Of a stretch of 64,000 nt of DNA, positions 45,955 to 53,578 are shown one piece after another. The translations under genes were made by a program, and so were the position numbers. Origin of the DNA: Janibacter sp. Soil728 (GTDB taxonomy: Bacteria > Actinomycetota > Actinomycetes > Actinomycetales > Dermatophilaceae); assembly GCF_001428305.1 (NCBI RefSeq), contig NZ_LMRZ01000005.1, positions 359,393 to 423,392 of the forward strand, read 5' to 3'. The notes under the pieces are model-generated. The model worked only from the letters and a program-made list of their open reading frames with translations, did no database searches and was not told the origin of the DNA. Position 1 is the first letter of the stretch. Each line of letters opens with the position of its first letter.

Positions 45955-46308
45955 TCAGAAGTCGACCGGGTACTCCGTCAGCCGCTCGCGGGAGTCGCCG
46001 CTGCGAATGACCCTCCAGTGGCCGCCGGGACCGCGGCGCAGGGTCCATCGACCCAGCCGCGCGATGGGCGCAAGCGCCATCACCAGGCCACGCACGGCGT
46101 CCTCGGCCTCCTCATCCTCGGCGGCGTCGTTGGCGCCGGTCACGAGGAAGCGCAGGTGGATCTGCGGCTGCCCTCTCACGATCTCGACCGACCGGTCCTC
46201 GACGCGGTGCCCGAGGGTGAGCAGCTCCTCGGCCCGGGGCAGCAGGCTCTCGGGTGGGATGCCCGGCGAGACCCCGTGGACGTCGACCGCGACGCGGTAG
46301 GACGGCAC
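45955..46308 (-). CDS. Conserved-looking hypothetical protein
   Basis: A 117-residue protein starting directly after the coaE stop on the same strand, so probably co-transcribed. It is mixed acidic/basic without membrane segments or signal peptide. Codon usage is like its neighbours, with GC-rich third positions, which supports coding. Segments such as SYRVAVDVHGVSPGIPPESLLPRA and QIHLRFLVTGAND suggest a small alpha/beta fold. I do not recognise a family. Confidence 0.7.
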   Translation of the reverse strand: MPSYRVAVDVHGVSPGIPPESLLPRAEELLTLGHRVEDRSVEIVRGQPQIHLRFLVTGANDAAEDEEAEDAVRGLVMALAPIARLGRWTLRRGPGGHWRVIRSGDSRERLTEYPVDF

Positions 46309-47508
46309 TCAGGCCCCCTGACCCTCGGGGGACCACCCGGTCTCGCGCGCCCAGGCCTCGATCCGCTCGTGCGCTGCGTCGAACCACGGCTCCTTGGCCT
46401 CTGCGTACTCACCCCGCCGAAGGCCGGAGGCGGCGAGTCGCTCCTTCTCGGCGCGGTAGTCCACCCGCGCCGACTCCTCGGAACGCAACCAGTCGCGGAA
46501 GAGCACCGCCCACCGCCAGCCGGGTGAACCCACCTCGCGCACGTGCAGGTGAAGGAGCACCGCGGGATCGCAGCCGAGGTGGTAGCGCTTGGGCCAGGGC
46601 GCTCCGTCCTTCGACGAGTCCTGGTCGATCCCCTCGATCCGGGGCCACCCCCCTTCGACCATGGCCTGGCGGAAGGCCGAGGAGTCCGCCACGGCGAGAT
46701 CGGTGACCCCGATCTGCAGGTCGATGATCGGCTTGGCGTACATCGGCACCGCCGTCGAGCCGATGTGGTCCACCGTGACGGCAAGATCACCGAGTCGGTG
46801 GCGCAGGCGGGCAATCTCTCGCGCGGCCTGACCGGCCCAGTCGGGATCAACCTCGTGCAGGACCACCTCGTGCGGCGCCCGCACCGCGGTGGACGTCGCC
46901 AGGTTGTCGGCGAAGGGGGCCAGCCGCTCCTGCCGCAGCCGGTCGACGGCCACGACGAGGTCCTCGGGGCTGCCGTTGTTGTCGAGCAGCACGTCGGCGA
47001 CGGCGCGACGCTCCTCGTCCGTGGCCTGCGCCGCGATGCGTGAGCGGGCCTCGTCCTGCGGCATCCCCCGCAGCTCCACGAGGCGATGCACCCGCTCCTC
47101 CTCGTCGGTGTCGACGACGAGGACGAGGTGGTACTCCCCCGCCATGCCCTTCTCGACGAGCAATGGCATGTCGTGCACGGCGATCGCGGTGCCGGCCTCC
47201 TGCGCCGCGGCGAGACGCTGCGCCGTCCGCCCCCAGATCGCCGGGTGGGTGATGCCCTCCAGGGCAGTCAGCGCCTGCGGGTCGCCGAAAACCACGCGTC
47301 CCAGAGCGGGCCGGTCCAGGGCGCCGTCGGTCGTGAAGACGCCGTCGCCGAACCGCTCCCGGATCTGGTCCAGCGCAGGCTCCCCCGGCTCGACCACCTC
47401 CCGCGCGATGAGGTCGGCGTCGACGACGACGGCCCCGAGCTCGGCCAGCCGGCGGGAGACCGTCGACTTGCCCGACCCGATTCCACCTGTGAGTCCGATG
47501 CGCAGCAT
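46309..47508 (-). CDS. coaE: Dephospho-CoA kinase fused to a GrpB/UPF0157 domain
   Basis: A 399-residue fusion. Residues 1-200 are CoaE, the last step of coenzyme A synthesis: P-loop GLTGGIGSGKST at residue 6, DADLIAREVVEPG, and HDMPLLVEKGM. Residues ~215-399 are a GrpB/UPF0157 nucleotidyltransferase-like domain with VDHIGSTAVPMYAKPIIDLQIGV. Mycobacterial CoaE has the same two-domain form. ATG at 47508 lies seven bases after a TAGGAT box and has no ribosome site, so probably leaderless; the longer open frame upstream is rejected. Confidence 0.94.
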   Translation of the reverse strand: MLRIGLTGGIGSGKSTVSRRLAELGAVVVDADLIAREVVEPGEPALDQIRERFGDGVFTTDGALDRPALGRVVFGDPQALTALEGITHPAIWGRTAQRLAAAQEAGTAIAVHDMPLLVEKGMAGEYHLVLVVDTDEEERVHRLVELRGMPQDEARSRIAAQATDEERRAVADVLLDNNGSPEDLVVAVDRLRQERLAPFADNLATSTAVRAPHEVVLHEVDPDWAGQAAREIARLRHRLGDLAVTVDHIGSTAVPMYAKPIIDLQIGVTDLAVADSSAFRQAMVEGGWPRIEGIDQDSSKDGAPWPKRYHLGCDPAVLLHLHVREVGSPGWRWAVLFRDWLRSEESARVDYRAEKERLAASGLRRGEYAEAKEPWFDAAHERIEAWARETGWSPEGQGA

Positions 47509-47521
47509 GGGCCCGATCCTA
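47509..47521 (-). promoter_or_regulatory. Leaderless -10 box of coaE
   Basis: TAGGAT (47521-47516 on the minus strand) ends seven bases before the ATG. It is the closest match in the window to the actinobacterial housekeeping -10 consensus among leaderless genes. Confidence 0.5.
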
Positions 47522-47582
47522 TGCACGTCCACCGACGACGAAGGCGCCGTCTTGGGGAGACGTGCTCTGCCCGCGTCACGAG

Positions 47583-47619
47583 AAGGGGGCGCCGCACCGG
47601 ATCGGTGCGACGCCCCCTT
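47583..47619 (-). terminator. Terminator hairpin after rpsA
   Basis: AAGGGGGCG..CGCACCG (47583-47599) pairs with its reverse complement at 47603-47619 with one mismatch and a three-base loop. It lies 20 bases after the rpsA stop. Confidence 0.75.
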
Positions 47620-47638
47620 GTCAGAGGTGCTGCTCGGG

Positions 47639-49156
47639 TCAGTTGCCCGTGAGCTTCTCGCGGAGCGCGGCGAGCGCCTCGTCGGAAGCCAGCGTGCCCT
47701 CGTTGGTCGGTGCCTGGGCACCGGCGCTCGGGGTGGACGAGCTGCTGCTGCTGCTGCTGCCACTGCTGTCCGAGCTGTACGAGGTGGCGGCGACGGTGTC
47801 GTTGCCACCCTCGGCGGCGGCTGCGTCGTCCGCAGCAGCCTTCTCGACCTGGGCGCGGTGCGCCTCCCAGCGCGAGTGGGCGTCGGCGTACTGCTTCTCC
47901 CAGGCCTCACGCTGCGTGTCGTAGCCCTCGAGCCACTCGTTGGTCTCGGAGTCGAAGCCCTCGGGGTACTTGTAGTTGCCCTGCTCGTCGTACTCGGCAG
48001 CCATGCCGTAGAGCGTGGGGTCGAACTCCGTGACGTTGGAGCCGTCCTCGTTGGCCTGCTTGAGGCTCAGCGAGATGCGGCGACGCTCGAGGTCGATGTC
48101 GATGACCTTGACGAAGATCTCCTGGCCGACGTTGACGACCTGCTCGGGCAGCTCCACGTGGCGCTCGGCCAGCTCGGAGATGTGGACCAGACCCTCGATG
48201 CCGTCCTCGACGCGCACGAACGCACCGAAGGGAACCAGCTTGGTGACCTTGCCCGGGACGACCTGACCGATCGCGTGGGTCCGGGCGAAGTGCTGCCACG
48301 GGTCCTCCTGCGTCGCCTTGAGCGACAGGGAGACGCGCTCGCGGTCCATGTCGACGTCCAGGACCTCGACCGTGACGTCGTCGCCGACCTCGACGACCTC
48401 GGACGGGTGGTCGATGTGCTTCCAGGACAGCTCGGAGACGTGGACGAGACCGTCGACGCCACCCAGGTCCACGAAGGCACCGAAGTTGACGATCGAGGAG
48501 ACGACGCCCGTGCGGACCTGCCCCTTCTGGAGCTCCTTGAGGAAGGTCGTGCGGACCTCGGACTGGGTCTGCTCGAGCCAGGCACGACGCGACAGGACCA
48601 CGTTGTTGCGGTTCTTGTCGAGCTCGATGATCTTGGCCTCGATCTCCTTGCCGACGTACGGCTGGAGGTCGCGGACGCGACGCATCTCCACGAGGGAGGC
48701 GGGGAGGAAGCCACGCAGGCCGATGTCGAGGATGAGTCCACCCTTGACGACCTCGATGACGGTGCCGGTGACGACGCCGTCCTCTTCCTTGATCTTCTCG
48801 ATGGTGCCCCAGGCGCGCTCGTACTGCGCGCGCTTCTTGGACAGGATGAGCCGGCCTTCCTTGTCCTCCTTCTGGAGGACGAGGGCCTCGACGAGGTCGC
48901 CGACGGCGACGATCTCCGAGGGGTCGACATCGTGCTTGATGGACAGCTCACGCGAGGGAATGACGCCCTCGGTCTTGTAGCCGATGTCGAGAAGCACCTC
49001 GTCGCGGTCGACCTTGACGATGTGGCCCTCGACGATGTCGCCATCGTTGAAGTCCTTGATCGTGGCGTCGATGGCGGCGAGAAGATCTTCCTCAGAGCCG
49101 ATGTCGTTGATGGCAACCTGAGGGGCGGCGGTCGTGTCGACCGTGCTGGCAGTCAT
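47639..49156 (-). CDS. rpsA: 30S ribosomal protein S1
   Basis: A 505-residue S1 with four S1 RNA-binding domains: about residues 36-105, 120-190, 205-275 and 292-360, each showing the G(x)V/I..G.FV pattern such as VVSSIVNFGAFVDLGGVDGLVH. This four-domain form is normal for actinobacteria (six in E. coli). The C-terminal 130 residues are low-complexity, with a run of eight serines mainly encoded by AGC repeats. ATG at 49156 with a GGAG site. Essential for translation initiation on structured mRNAs in proteobacteria; in leaderless-rich actinobacteria its role is less clear. Confidence 0.96.
   Translation of the reverse strand: MTASTVDTTAAPQVAINDIGSEEDLLAAIDATIKDFNDGDIVEGHIVKVDRDEVLLDIGYKTEGVIPSRELSIKHDVDPSEIVAVGDLVEALVLQKEDKEGRLILSKKRAQYERAWGTIEKIKEEDGVVTGTVIEVVKGGLILDIGLRGFLPASLVEMRRVRDLQPYVGKEIEAKIIELDKNRNNVVLSRRAWLEQTQSEVRTTFLKELQKGQVRTGVVSSIVNFGAFVDLGGVDGLVHVSELSWKHIDHPSEVVEVGDDVTVEVLDVDMDRERVSLSLKATQEDPWQHFARTHAIGQVVPGKVTKLVPFGAFVRVEDGIEGLVHISELAERHVELPEQVVNVGQEIFVKVIDIDLERRRISLSLKQANEDGSNVTEFDPTLYGMAAEYDEQGNYKYPEGFDSETNEWLEGYDTQREAWEKQYADAHSRWEAHRAQVEKAAADDAAAAEGGNDTVAATSYSSDSSGSSSSSSSSTPSAGAQAPTNEGTLASDEALAALREKLTGN
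47741..47760. repeat. GCT trinucleotide tract in rpsA
   Basis: Six to seven GCT units on the plus strand encode an AGC serine run near the rpsA C-terminus. Trinucleotide units keep the frame if the tract expands or contracts. Confidence 0.7.
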
Positions 49157-49257
49157 GTAGTAGGAACTCCGATTGTGGACAGATGATTGTGCGGGACGGG
49201 TGCATCGCACCCGCGTGCCCGGGTGGGCACACAAATACGCTTGCTCATCGTAGTGGG
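49157..49257 (-). promoter_or_regulatory. rpsA leader with two hairpins
   Basis: On the minus strand the leader has GTGCCC/GGGCAC (49230-49215, four-base loop), then CGGGTGC/GCACCCG (49213-49197, three-base loop), then about 40 bases to the ATG. A TATTTG stretch upstream may be the -10. The paired hairpins could support autoregulation by S1; this is inference. Confidence 0.35.
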
Positions 49258-49304
49258 TCCGGGGCGAAGGGAGCAAAGCAGGGTCGTCGACTAGCGTCCG
49301 CCCC

Positions 49305-50132
49305 ATGGACGAGCAGCACGTCGAGTACACAGAAGCGGTCAGCCGCCGGGCGAGCAGCCAGGCCGAGACGGTCACGGCCAACCGTGGCTGGTGGGACCAG
49401 GAGGCCTCTGCCTACCTCGTCGAGCACGGGCCCTTCCTCGGTGACGCCGACCTCGTCTGGGGCCCTGAGGGATGGTCGGAGGCCGACCTGCACGTGCTCG
49501 GGGACCCGGGCAGCCTCGAGGGCCGCACCGTCCTCGAGTTCGGCGGCGGTGGTGCTCAAGGTGGGCGGTGGTGCGCCGCTCGTGGCGCCCGGGTCGTCTC
49601 GACCGACCTGTCCGCCGGGATGCTGCGCTCGGCCCGGACGATCGATGCCCGCACCGAGGGAACGGCCCCACTGCTCACTCAGGCGGACGCCACGCGGCTG
49701 CCCTTCGCCGACGCGAGCTTCGACATCGTCTTCTCCGCATACGGGGCCACCCCCTTCGTCGCCGATTCCGCGGGGCTCATGGCGGAGCTGGCCCGGGTGC
49801 TGCGACCCGGGGGCCGGCTCGCCTTCTCGACGACCCACCCGATCCGATGGGCCTTCCCCGACGTGCCGGGTCCGGAGGGCCTGACCGCCACCATGTCCTA
49901 CTTCGACGAGCGGCCCTATGTCGAGGCCGAGTGGGACGAGGCCAGCTATGTGGAGCACCACCGCACCATGGGACACCGGATCGCAGAGATCCTCGACGCC
50001 GGGCTGATCCTGCGCGCCGTGCACGAGCCGGAATGGCCTCAGGACAACACCGAGGTGTGGGGCGGCTGGTCACCCTTGCGGGGCCAGCACCTCCCGGGGA
50101 CGGCGATCTTCGTCGCCACCCGGCCCAGCTGA
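49305..50132 (+). CDS. Class I SAM-dependent methyltransferase
   Basis: A 275-residue methyltransferase of the UbiE/type 11 group. Motif I is VLEFGGGGAQGGRW near residue 77, motif II region VVSTDLSAGML, and post-motif LPFADASFDIVFSAYGATPF. C-terminal WGGWSPLRGQHLPGTAIFVA is typical of an actinobacterial subfamily of unknown substrate. ATG lies seven bases after TAGCGT (49292-49297); probably leaderless. Stands alone between divergent rpsA and a terminator. Confidence 0.88.
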   Translation: MDEQHVEYTEAVSRRASSQAETVTANRGWWDQEASAYLVEHGPFLGDADLVWGPEGWSEADLHVLGDPGSLEGRTVLEFGGGGAQGGRWCAARGARVVSTDLSAGMLRSARTIDARTEGTAPLLTQADATRLPFADASFDIVFSAYGATPFVADSAGLMAELARVLRPGGRLAFSTTHPIRWAFPDVPGPEGLTATMSYFDERPYVEAEWDEASYVEHHRTMGHRIAEILDAGLILRAVHEPEWPQDNTEVWGGWSPLRGQHLPGTAIFVATRPS

Positions 50133-50161
50133 GCCGGGCCCCGACCCCGGAGCCGAGACAC

Positions 50162-50205
50162 CAAGGGCCGGGTCGGCGTCATGGATGACGTCGGCCCGGC
50201 CCTTG
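50162..50205. terminator. Terminator hairpin between methyltransferase and DUF3068 gene
   Basis: Arms of about 21 bases (50162-50182 and 50185-50205) pair with two G-U wobbles. Further out GAGACAC and GTGTCTC can extend the stem. Serves the convergent ends. Confidence 0.75.
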
Positions 50206-50220
50206 TGTGGTGCGGGTGTC

Positions 50221-51213
50221 TCAGCGCCCGAAGACCGGGTCCTCGCGCGGGTCGTCGTTGCGCTCCGTCTCGGGGGTGCGGCGGCGCCCGATGACGAGCG
50301 AGAGCACCAGCCCGCCGAGGAGCAGCACGATCCCGAGGATCGTGAAGATCAGGGGCAGGGTCGACTGGACCATGTGCAGCTGCGCCGACTTGGACTTGTA
50401 GTCCTCGACATTGCCGGCGACCGTGTCCGGCGTGAACCGGGAGGTCGTCTCGAGCGCGTTGAGCGTCTTGCCGTTGTACCGGAACTCCTGCTTCTGCTCC
50501 TCGACGCGGTCGAGGACGACGCCGGTGACCGGGTCGACCCAGAAGGTGCGCTTGTTGGAGTAGTAGCGGTCGGCCTCGACAGCGCCGGAACTGGCGGACC
50601 CGCCGAAGAGGTTGCCCGGAAGCTCACGCGTCGCGTACTTGGTCTCCGGGACCTCCTGGGTGAACACGTAGGTGTTCATCCCCTGCAGGTCCTCCTCACC
50701 GGTGAACTTGACGGGGAAGGCGTCGCCGACCGTGCTGTCCCACCACGTGTAGGTGTCGACCGGCTGGGTGTCGAAGGGGAACTTCACGAGCAGGCCAGAG
50801 CGCTCGACGGCCTCGCCGTTCTTCGACTCGCCGCAGCAGTTGATGGCTTCGCCGGTGTGCCGGTCGAAGACGAGCACCTCGGTGCTGCCGTCCATCGGGA
50901 TGTTGTCACCGTTGTTGTCGCTGACCTGACCGCTGTTCCAGATCGCGACGTCCTTGCCGGTCTCCTCCGAGGCCTGCTTGGACGCCTCCGGGTCACCGAT
51001 GATGCGCGCCGTCGTCGTCAGCTCACCCTGGCCGGGCTCGACATTGTCGGCGTCGAAGAACTTGGCATTCGAGTCCTGCACGACCTGGGTCGTGTTCTGG
51101 TCGGTCGGAACGACCGCCAGACGCGGATATGCATAGAACTTGAAGAGCAGTCCCATGGTGAGGATGAACGCGCCGACACACATGATGATCATCGGCAGCA
51201 GGTACTTGCGCAC
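50221..51213 (-). CDS. DUF3068 (PorA-like) membrane-anchored surface protein
   Basis: A 330-residue protein with one membrane helix at residues 7-25 and another near 290-312, leaving a large extracytoplasmic domain between them and a short arginine-rich cytoplasmic tail. Segments such as DSTVGDAFPVKFTGEEDL, YVFTQEVP and WVDPVTGVVLDRVEEQ match the DUF3068 family, found in actinobacteria and often listed as porin PorA-like. An INCCGES cysteine pair lies in the outer domain. The GTG at 51213 has an AGGAGGG site, so the 42-residue longer frame is rejected. Placed at the edge of the envelope glycan cluster; function unknown. Confidence 0.8.
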   Translation of the reverse strand: MRKYLLPMIIMCVGAFILTMGLLFKFYAYPRLAVVPTDQNTTQVVQDSNAKFFDADNVEPGQGELTTTARIIGDPEASKQASEETGKDVAIWNSGQVSDNNGDNIPMDGSTEVLVFDRHTGEAINCCGESKNGEAVERSGLLVKFPFDTQPVDTYTWWDSTVGDAFPVKFTGEEDLQGMNTYVFTQEVPETKYATRELPGNLFGGSASSGAVEADRYYSNKRTFWVDPVTGVVLDRVEEQKQEFRYNGKTLNALETTSRFTPDTVAGNVEDYKSKSAQLHMVQSTLPLIFTILGIVLLLGGLVLSLVIGRRRTPETERNDDPREDPVFGR

Positions 51214-51335
51214 GAGAGAACCCTCCTTGGCCCTAAATAACTTACCGGACAGTAGCACCTCGTGAGCGCCGCCTCCGTCCGAGGACAGACTAGGCGACGT
51301 GGCCTTCACCACGTCGGATGAACGCGAGCGCCGTG

Positions 51336-51845
51336 TCACCGGCCCGCGGCCCCGAAGAGCCGGGAGACGACGAGGTCGACCGGACGGTCCACCCCGACCC
51401 GCTCGGTCCGCATCCCGAGATGGTCAGCGGGCGCCAGGTCGGACGGCATGTCGCCCACCATGACGCACCGACGCGCGTCCGCCCACGGCGCCCGACGCAG
51501 GGCCTCGCGGAAGAGGCCGTCGAGGGGCTTGCGACAGCCGCACTCGTCACGACCGTGCGGGCACACCACGATCGCGTCCAGCCGGCCGCCCTCCCCCGCG
51601 AGAAGGCCGGCGAGTCGTGCGTGCACCGCCACGAGGTCGGCGCGGCTCATCAGGCCGCGCGCGATCGCCCGCTGGTTGGTGACGAGCACCGTGCGACACC
51701 CGGCACGCGTGAGCCGACCGACCGCCTCGGCCGCCCCGGGGAGCAGCTCGAGATCGTCAGGGCGGGTGACATAGCCGTCCGGGACGCGGACATTGAGCGT
51801 CCCGTCGCGATCGAGGAGGGCGAGATCGAAGGGAGCACCGTCCAC
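51336..51845 (-). CDS. gmhB: D-glycero-D-manno-heptose-bisphosphate phosphatase (GmhB-like HAD)
   Basis: A 169-residue HAD-IIIA phosphatase. The nucleophile motif is LLDRDGTLN, motif II TNQ is VTNQRAIARGL, the zinc-binding loop is CPHGRDECGCRKP, and motif IV is MVGDMPSDL. These match GmhB, which removes the 7- or 1-phosphate in heptose precursor synthesis. The start is uncertain: GTG at 51845 is the first in-frame start giving a normal N-terminus but has no clear ribosome site; a start overlapping the gmhA stop with a non-standard codon is possible. Confidence 0.8.
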   Translation of the reverse strand: MDGAPFDLALLDRDGTLNVRVPDGYVTRPDDLELLPGAAEAVGRLTRAGCRTVLVTNQRAIARGLMSRADLVAVHARLAGLLAGEGGRLDAIVVCPHGRDECGCRKPLDGLFREALRRAPWADARRCVMVGDMPSDLAPADHLGMRTERVGVDRPVDLVVSRLFGAAGR

Positions 51846-51889
51846 GGGCGCGGGAAGCGCCGGCGGGCCGAACCACCACGGGCTCGGTA

Positions 51890-52498
51890 TCAGGACGGGT
51901 CCTGCATGGCCAGGTCGACCGCCTCGCACCAGGCATGCGCCCACAACATGTGGACCTCCTGGATCCGGGGGGTCTCGCTGGACGGCACGACGAGGAGGTG
52001 ATCGGCCAGAGCGCCCTGACCGGCCCCCTTCGCGCCGGTCATGAGGATGGTCGCCACGCCACGTCGTCGAGCCTCGGCCAGCGCCGCGACGACATTGGGG
52101 CTCGTGCCCGAGGTCGACATCGCCAGCAGGACGTCTCCCGGTCGCCCGAAGGCCTGCACGCCGCGCAGGAAGACCTGGTCGAAGCCGTAGTCGTTGCCGA
52201 TCGCGGTGAGCGACGAGTGCGACTCGGCAAGGCTGATGGCGGGAAGGGGGTGGCGGTCGTGGATGCACTTGCCGAGGAACTCCGCGGCCACATGGCTGGC
52301 GATGGCCGCCGAGCCGCCGTTGCCCGCGACGAGCAGGGTCCCACCCGCACGCAGCGCATCGAGCACGACCTGTCCCGCGGCCTCGACGGCCTGACGCTTC
52401 GCGGGCGCGCCGATCTGCTCCGCGAGCGCTACCCAGGCGGCGATCCCGGCACCGAGCTGCTGGGCCACGAGGCCGGTCCCGGTCTCGGTGGATGTCAT
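51890..52498 (-). CDS. gmhA: Sedoheptulose-7-phosphate isomerase GmhA
   Basis: A 202-residue SIS-domain isomerase that converts sedoheptulose 7-phosphate to D-glycero-D-manno-heptose 7-phosphate. Motifs are LLVAGNGGSAAIASHVAAEF, AISLAESHSSLTAIGNDYGFD and AMSTSGTSPNVVAAL, with the metal/catalytic residues of GmhA. ATG overlaps the hddA stop by four bases, so the genes are coupled. The substrate can come from the tkt/tal pathway encoded earlier in the window. Confidence 0.92.
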   Translation of the reverse strand: MTSTETGTGLVAQQLGAGIAAWVALAEQIGAPAKRQAVEAAGQVVLDALRAGGTLLVAGNGGSAAIASHVAAEFLGKCIHDRHPLPAISLAESHSSLTAIGNDYGFDQVFLRGVQAFGRPGDVLLAMSTSGTSPNVVAALAEARRRGVATILMTGAKGAGQGALADHLLVVPSSETPRIQEVHMLWAHAWCEAVDLAMQDPS

Positions 52499-53538
52499 TG
52501 CTGCCCCTTCCAGGTCGTGACGCCGTGCTTGGTGAAGGTGAACTCCGAGACCGACAGCCCCAGGCGGATGAGCTCGTCGGCGACGACGTGCCGCTTCTCG
52601 AACTCGCAGATGAAGATCATGTGCCCGCCACCGCCGGCACCCGTGACCTTGCCACCGAAGGCCCCGCAGCCGAGTGCCGTCTCCACGGCCTCGGCGATGA
52701 GGGGCGTGGTGATGCGCGAGGACATCTTCTGCTTCTGCTGCCAGGCCTGGCCGAGGAGGTGGCCGATCTCGTCGACCTTGCCGCGCAGGAGGGCCACGCG
52801 CATGGCGTCGGCGAGGTCGCGTTGGGCCCGCAGGCCCGCCACGGCGTCCTCGTTGCCCGTCTCGTACCGGGTGACCTGGTCCTCGATGATGTGGTCGCTC
52901 ACCCGCGTGCGGCCGGTGTAGGCCAGCAGCATGTTGTGCTCGAGCTCGTGGACGGTGTCGGGACGGATCCGCAGCGGGTTGACGACGACCTGGCCGTCCT
53001 GACGGAACTCCATGAAGTTGAACCCGCCGAAGGCGGCCGCGTACTGGTCCTGGTACCCGCCGGGGATCTGCAGGTCCTCACGCTCGAGCCGGTAGGCCAG
53101 CTCGGCGATCTCGTGCGGCCCCAGGTCCAGACCGCAGTGCCTGGCGACGAGGTCGATGACCGCGACCATGACGGCGCTCGAGCTGCCCAGGCCGGAGCCG
53201 GGAGGCGCATTGGTGTGCAGGAAGAGGTCGAACCCGTCGGAGCGGATGGCGCCCTCGAGGGTCATGATCCGAGCGATCGCGGCCTTGGGCAGGTCGAGGG
53301 TCCCGTCGAGCACGAGGGGGGTCCCCACCTCGTACCCGATCGAGGTCCCGTAGTCGTGCGACTCGACCGTGATGTGCCCGTCGGAGCGCGGCCGAAGGGT
53401 CGCGTAGGCATAGCTGCCGATCGTCGCACTGAGGACGGCTCCCCCTTCGCGCTGGGGGAAGGGGGCGACATCGGTGCCCCCACCGGCGAAACTGACCCGA
53501 AGGGGTGCGCGGGCGCGCAGCACGGGACGCACGGTCAT
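52495..53538 (-). CDS. hddA: D-glycero-alpha-D-manno-heptose 7-phosphate kinase HddA
   Basis: A 347-residue GHMP kinase. Motif 1 is RAPLRVSFAGGGTDV, the phosphate loop is PPGSGLGSSSAVMV near residue 110, and motif 3 is VTGAGGGGHMIF. With gmhA and gmhB this matches the GDP-D-glycero-alpha-D-manno-heptose branch (alpha-1-phosphate), which needs a guanylyltransferase (HddC) not present in the window. ATG at 53538 with GGGGAGG. The order acyltransferase, hddA, gmhA, gmhB resembles the mycobacterial Rv0111-Rv0115 region. Confidence 0.9.
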   Translation of the reverse strand: MTVRPVLRARAPLRVSFAGGGTDVAPFPQREGGAVLSATIGSYAYATLRPRSDGHITVESHDYGTSIGYEVGTPLVLDGTLDLPKAAIARIMTLEGAIRSDGFDLFLHTNAPPGSGLGSSSAVMVAVIDLVARHCGLDLGPHEIAELAYRLEREDLQIPGGYQDQYAAAFGGFNFMEFRQDGQVVVNPLRIRPDTVHELEHNMLLAYTGRTRVSDHIIEDQVTRYETGNEDAVAGLRAQRDLADAMRVALLRGKVDEIGHLLGQAWQQKQKMSSRITTPLIAEAVETALGCGAFGGKVTGAGGGGHMIFICEFEKRHVVADELIRLGLSVSEFTFTKHGVTTWKGQQ

Positions 53539-53578
53539 GGATGTCCTCCCCAGAGTGGAAATCAGCGATTATTACCGA
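53539..53578. promoter_or_regulatory. AT-rich divergent promoter hddA / acyltransferase
   Basis: The stretch GATTATTA (53567-53574) is the only AT-rich block here. On the minus strand it reads TAATAAT, a -10 for hddA with a leader of about 30 bases. On the plus strand GATTAT ends six bases before the ATG at 53579. The two -10 boxes overlap almost completely. Confidence 0.45.

Noticed and set aside
47509-47910. Long N-terminal extension of coaE
   Set aside because: Ser/Arg/Pro-rich shadow of rpsA and its terminator; it would put about 130 residues before the CoaE P-loop.
51846-52268. Upstream extension of gmhB
   Set aside because: The added sequence is the out-of-frame shadow of gmhA (Arg/Pro-rich) and has no family match.
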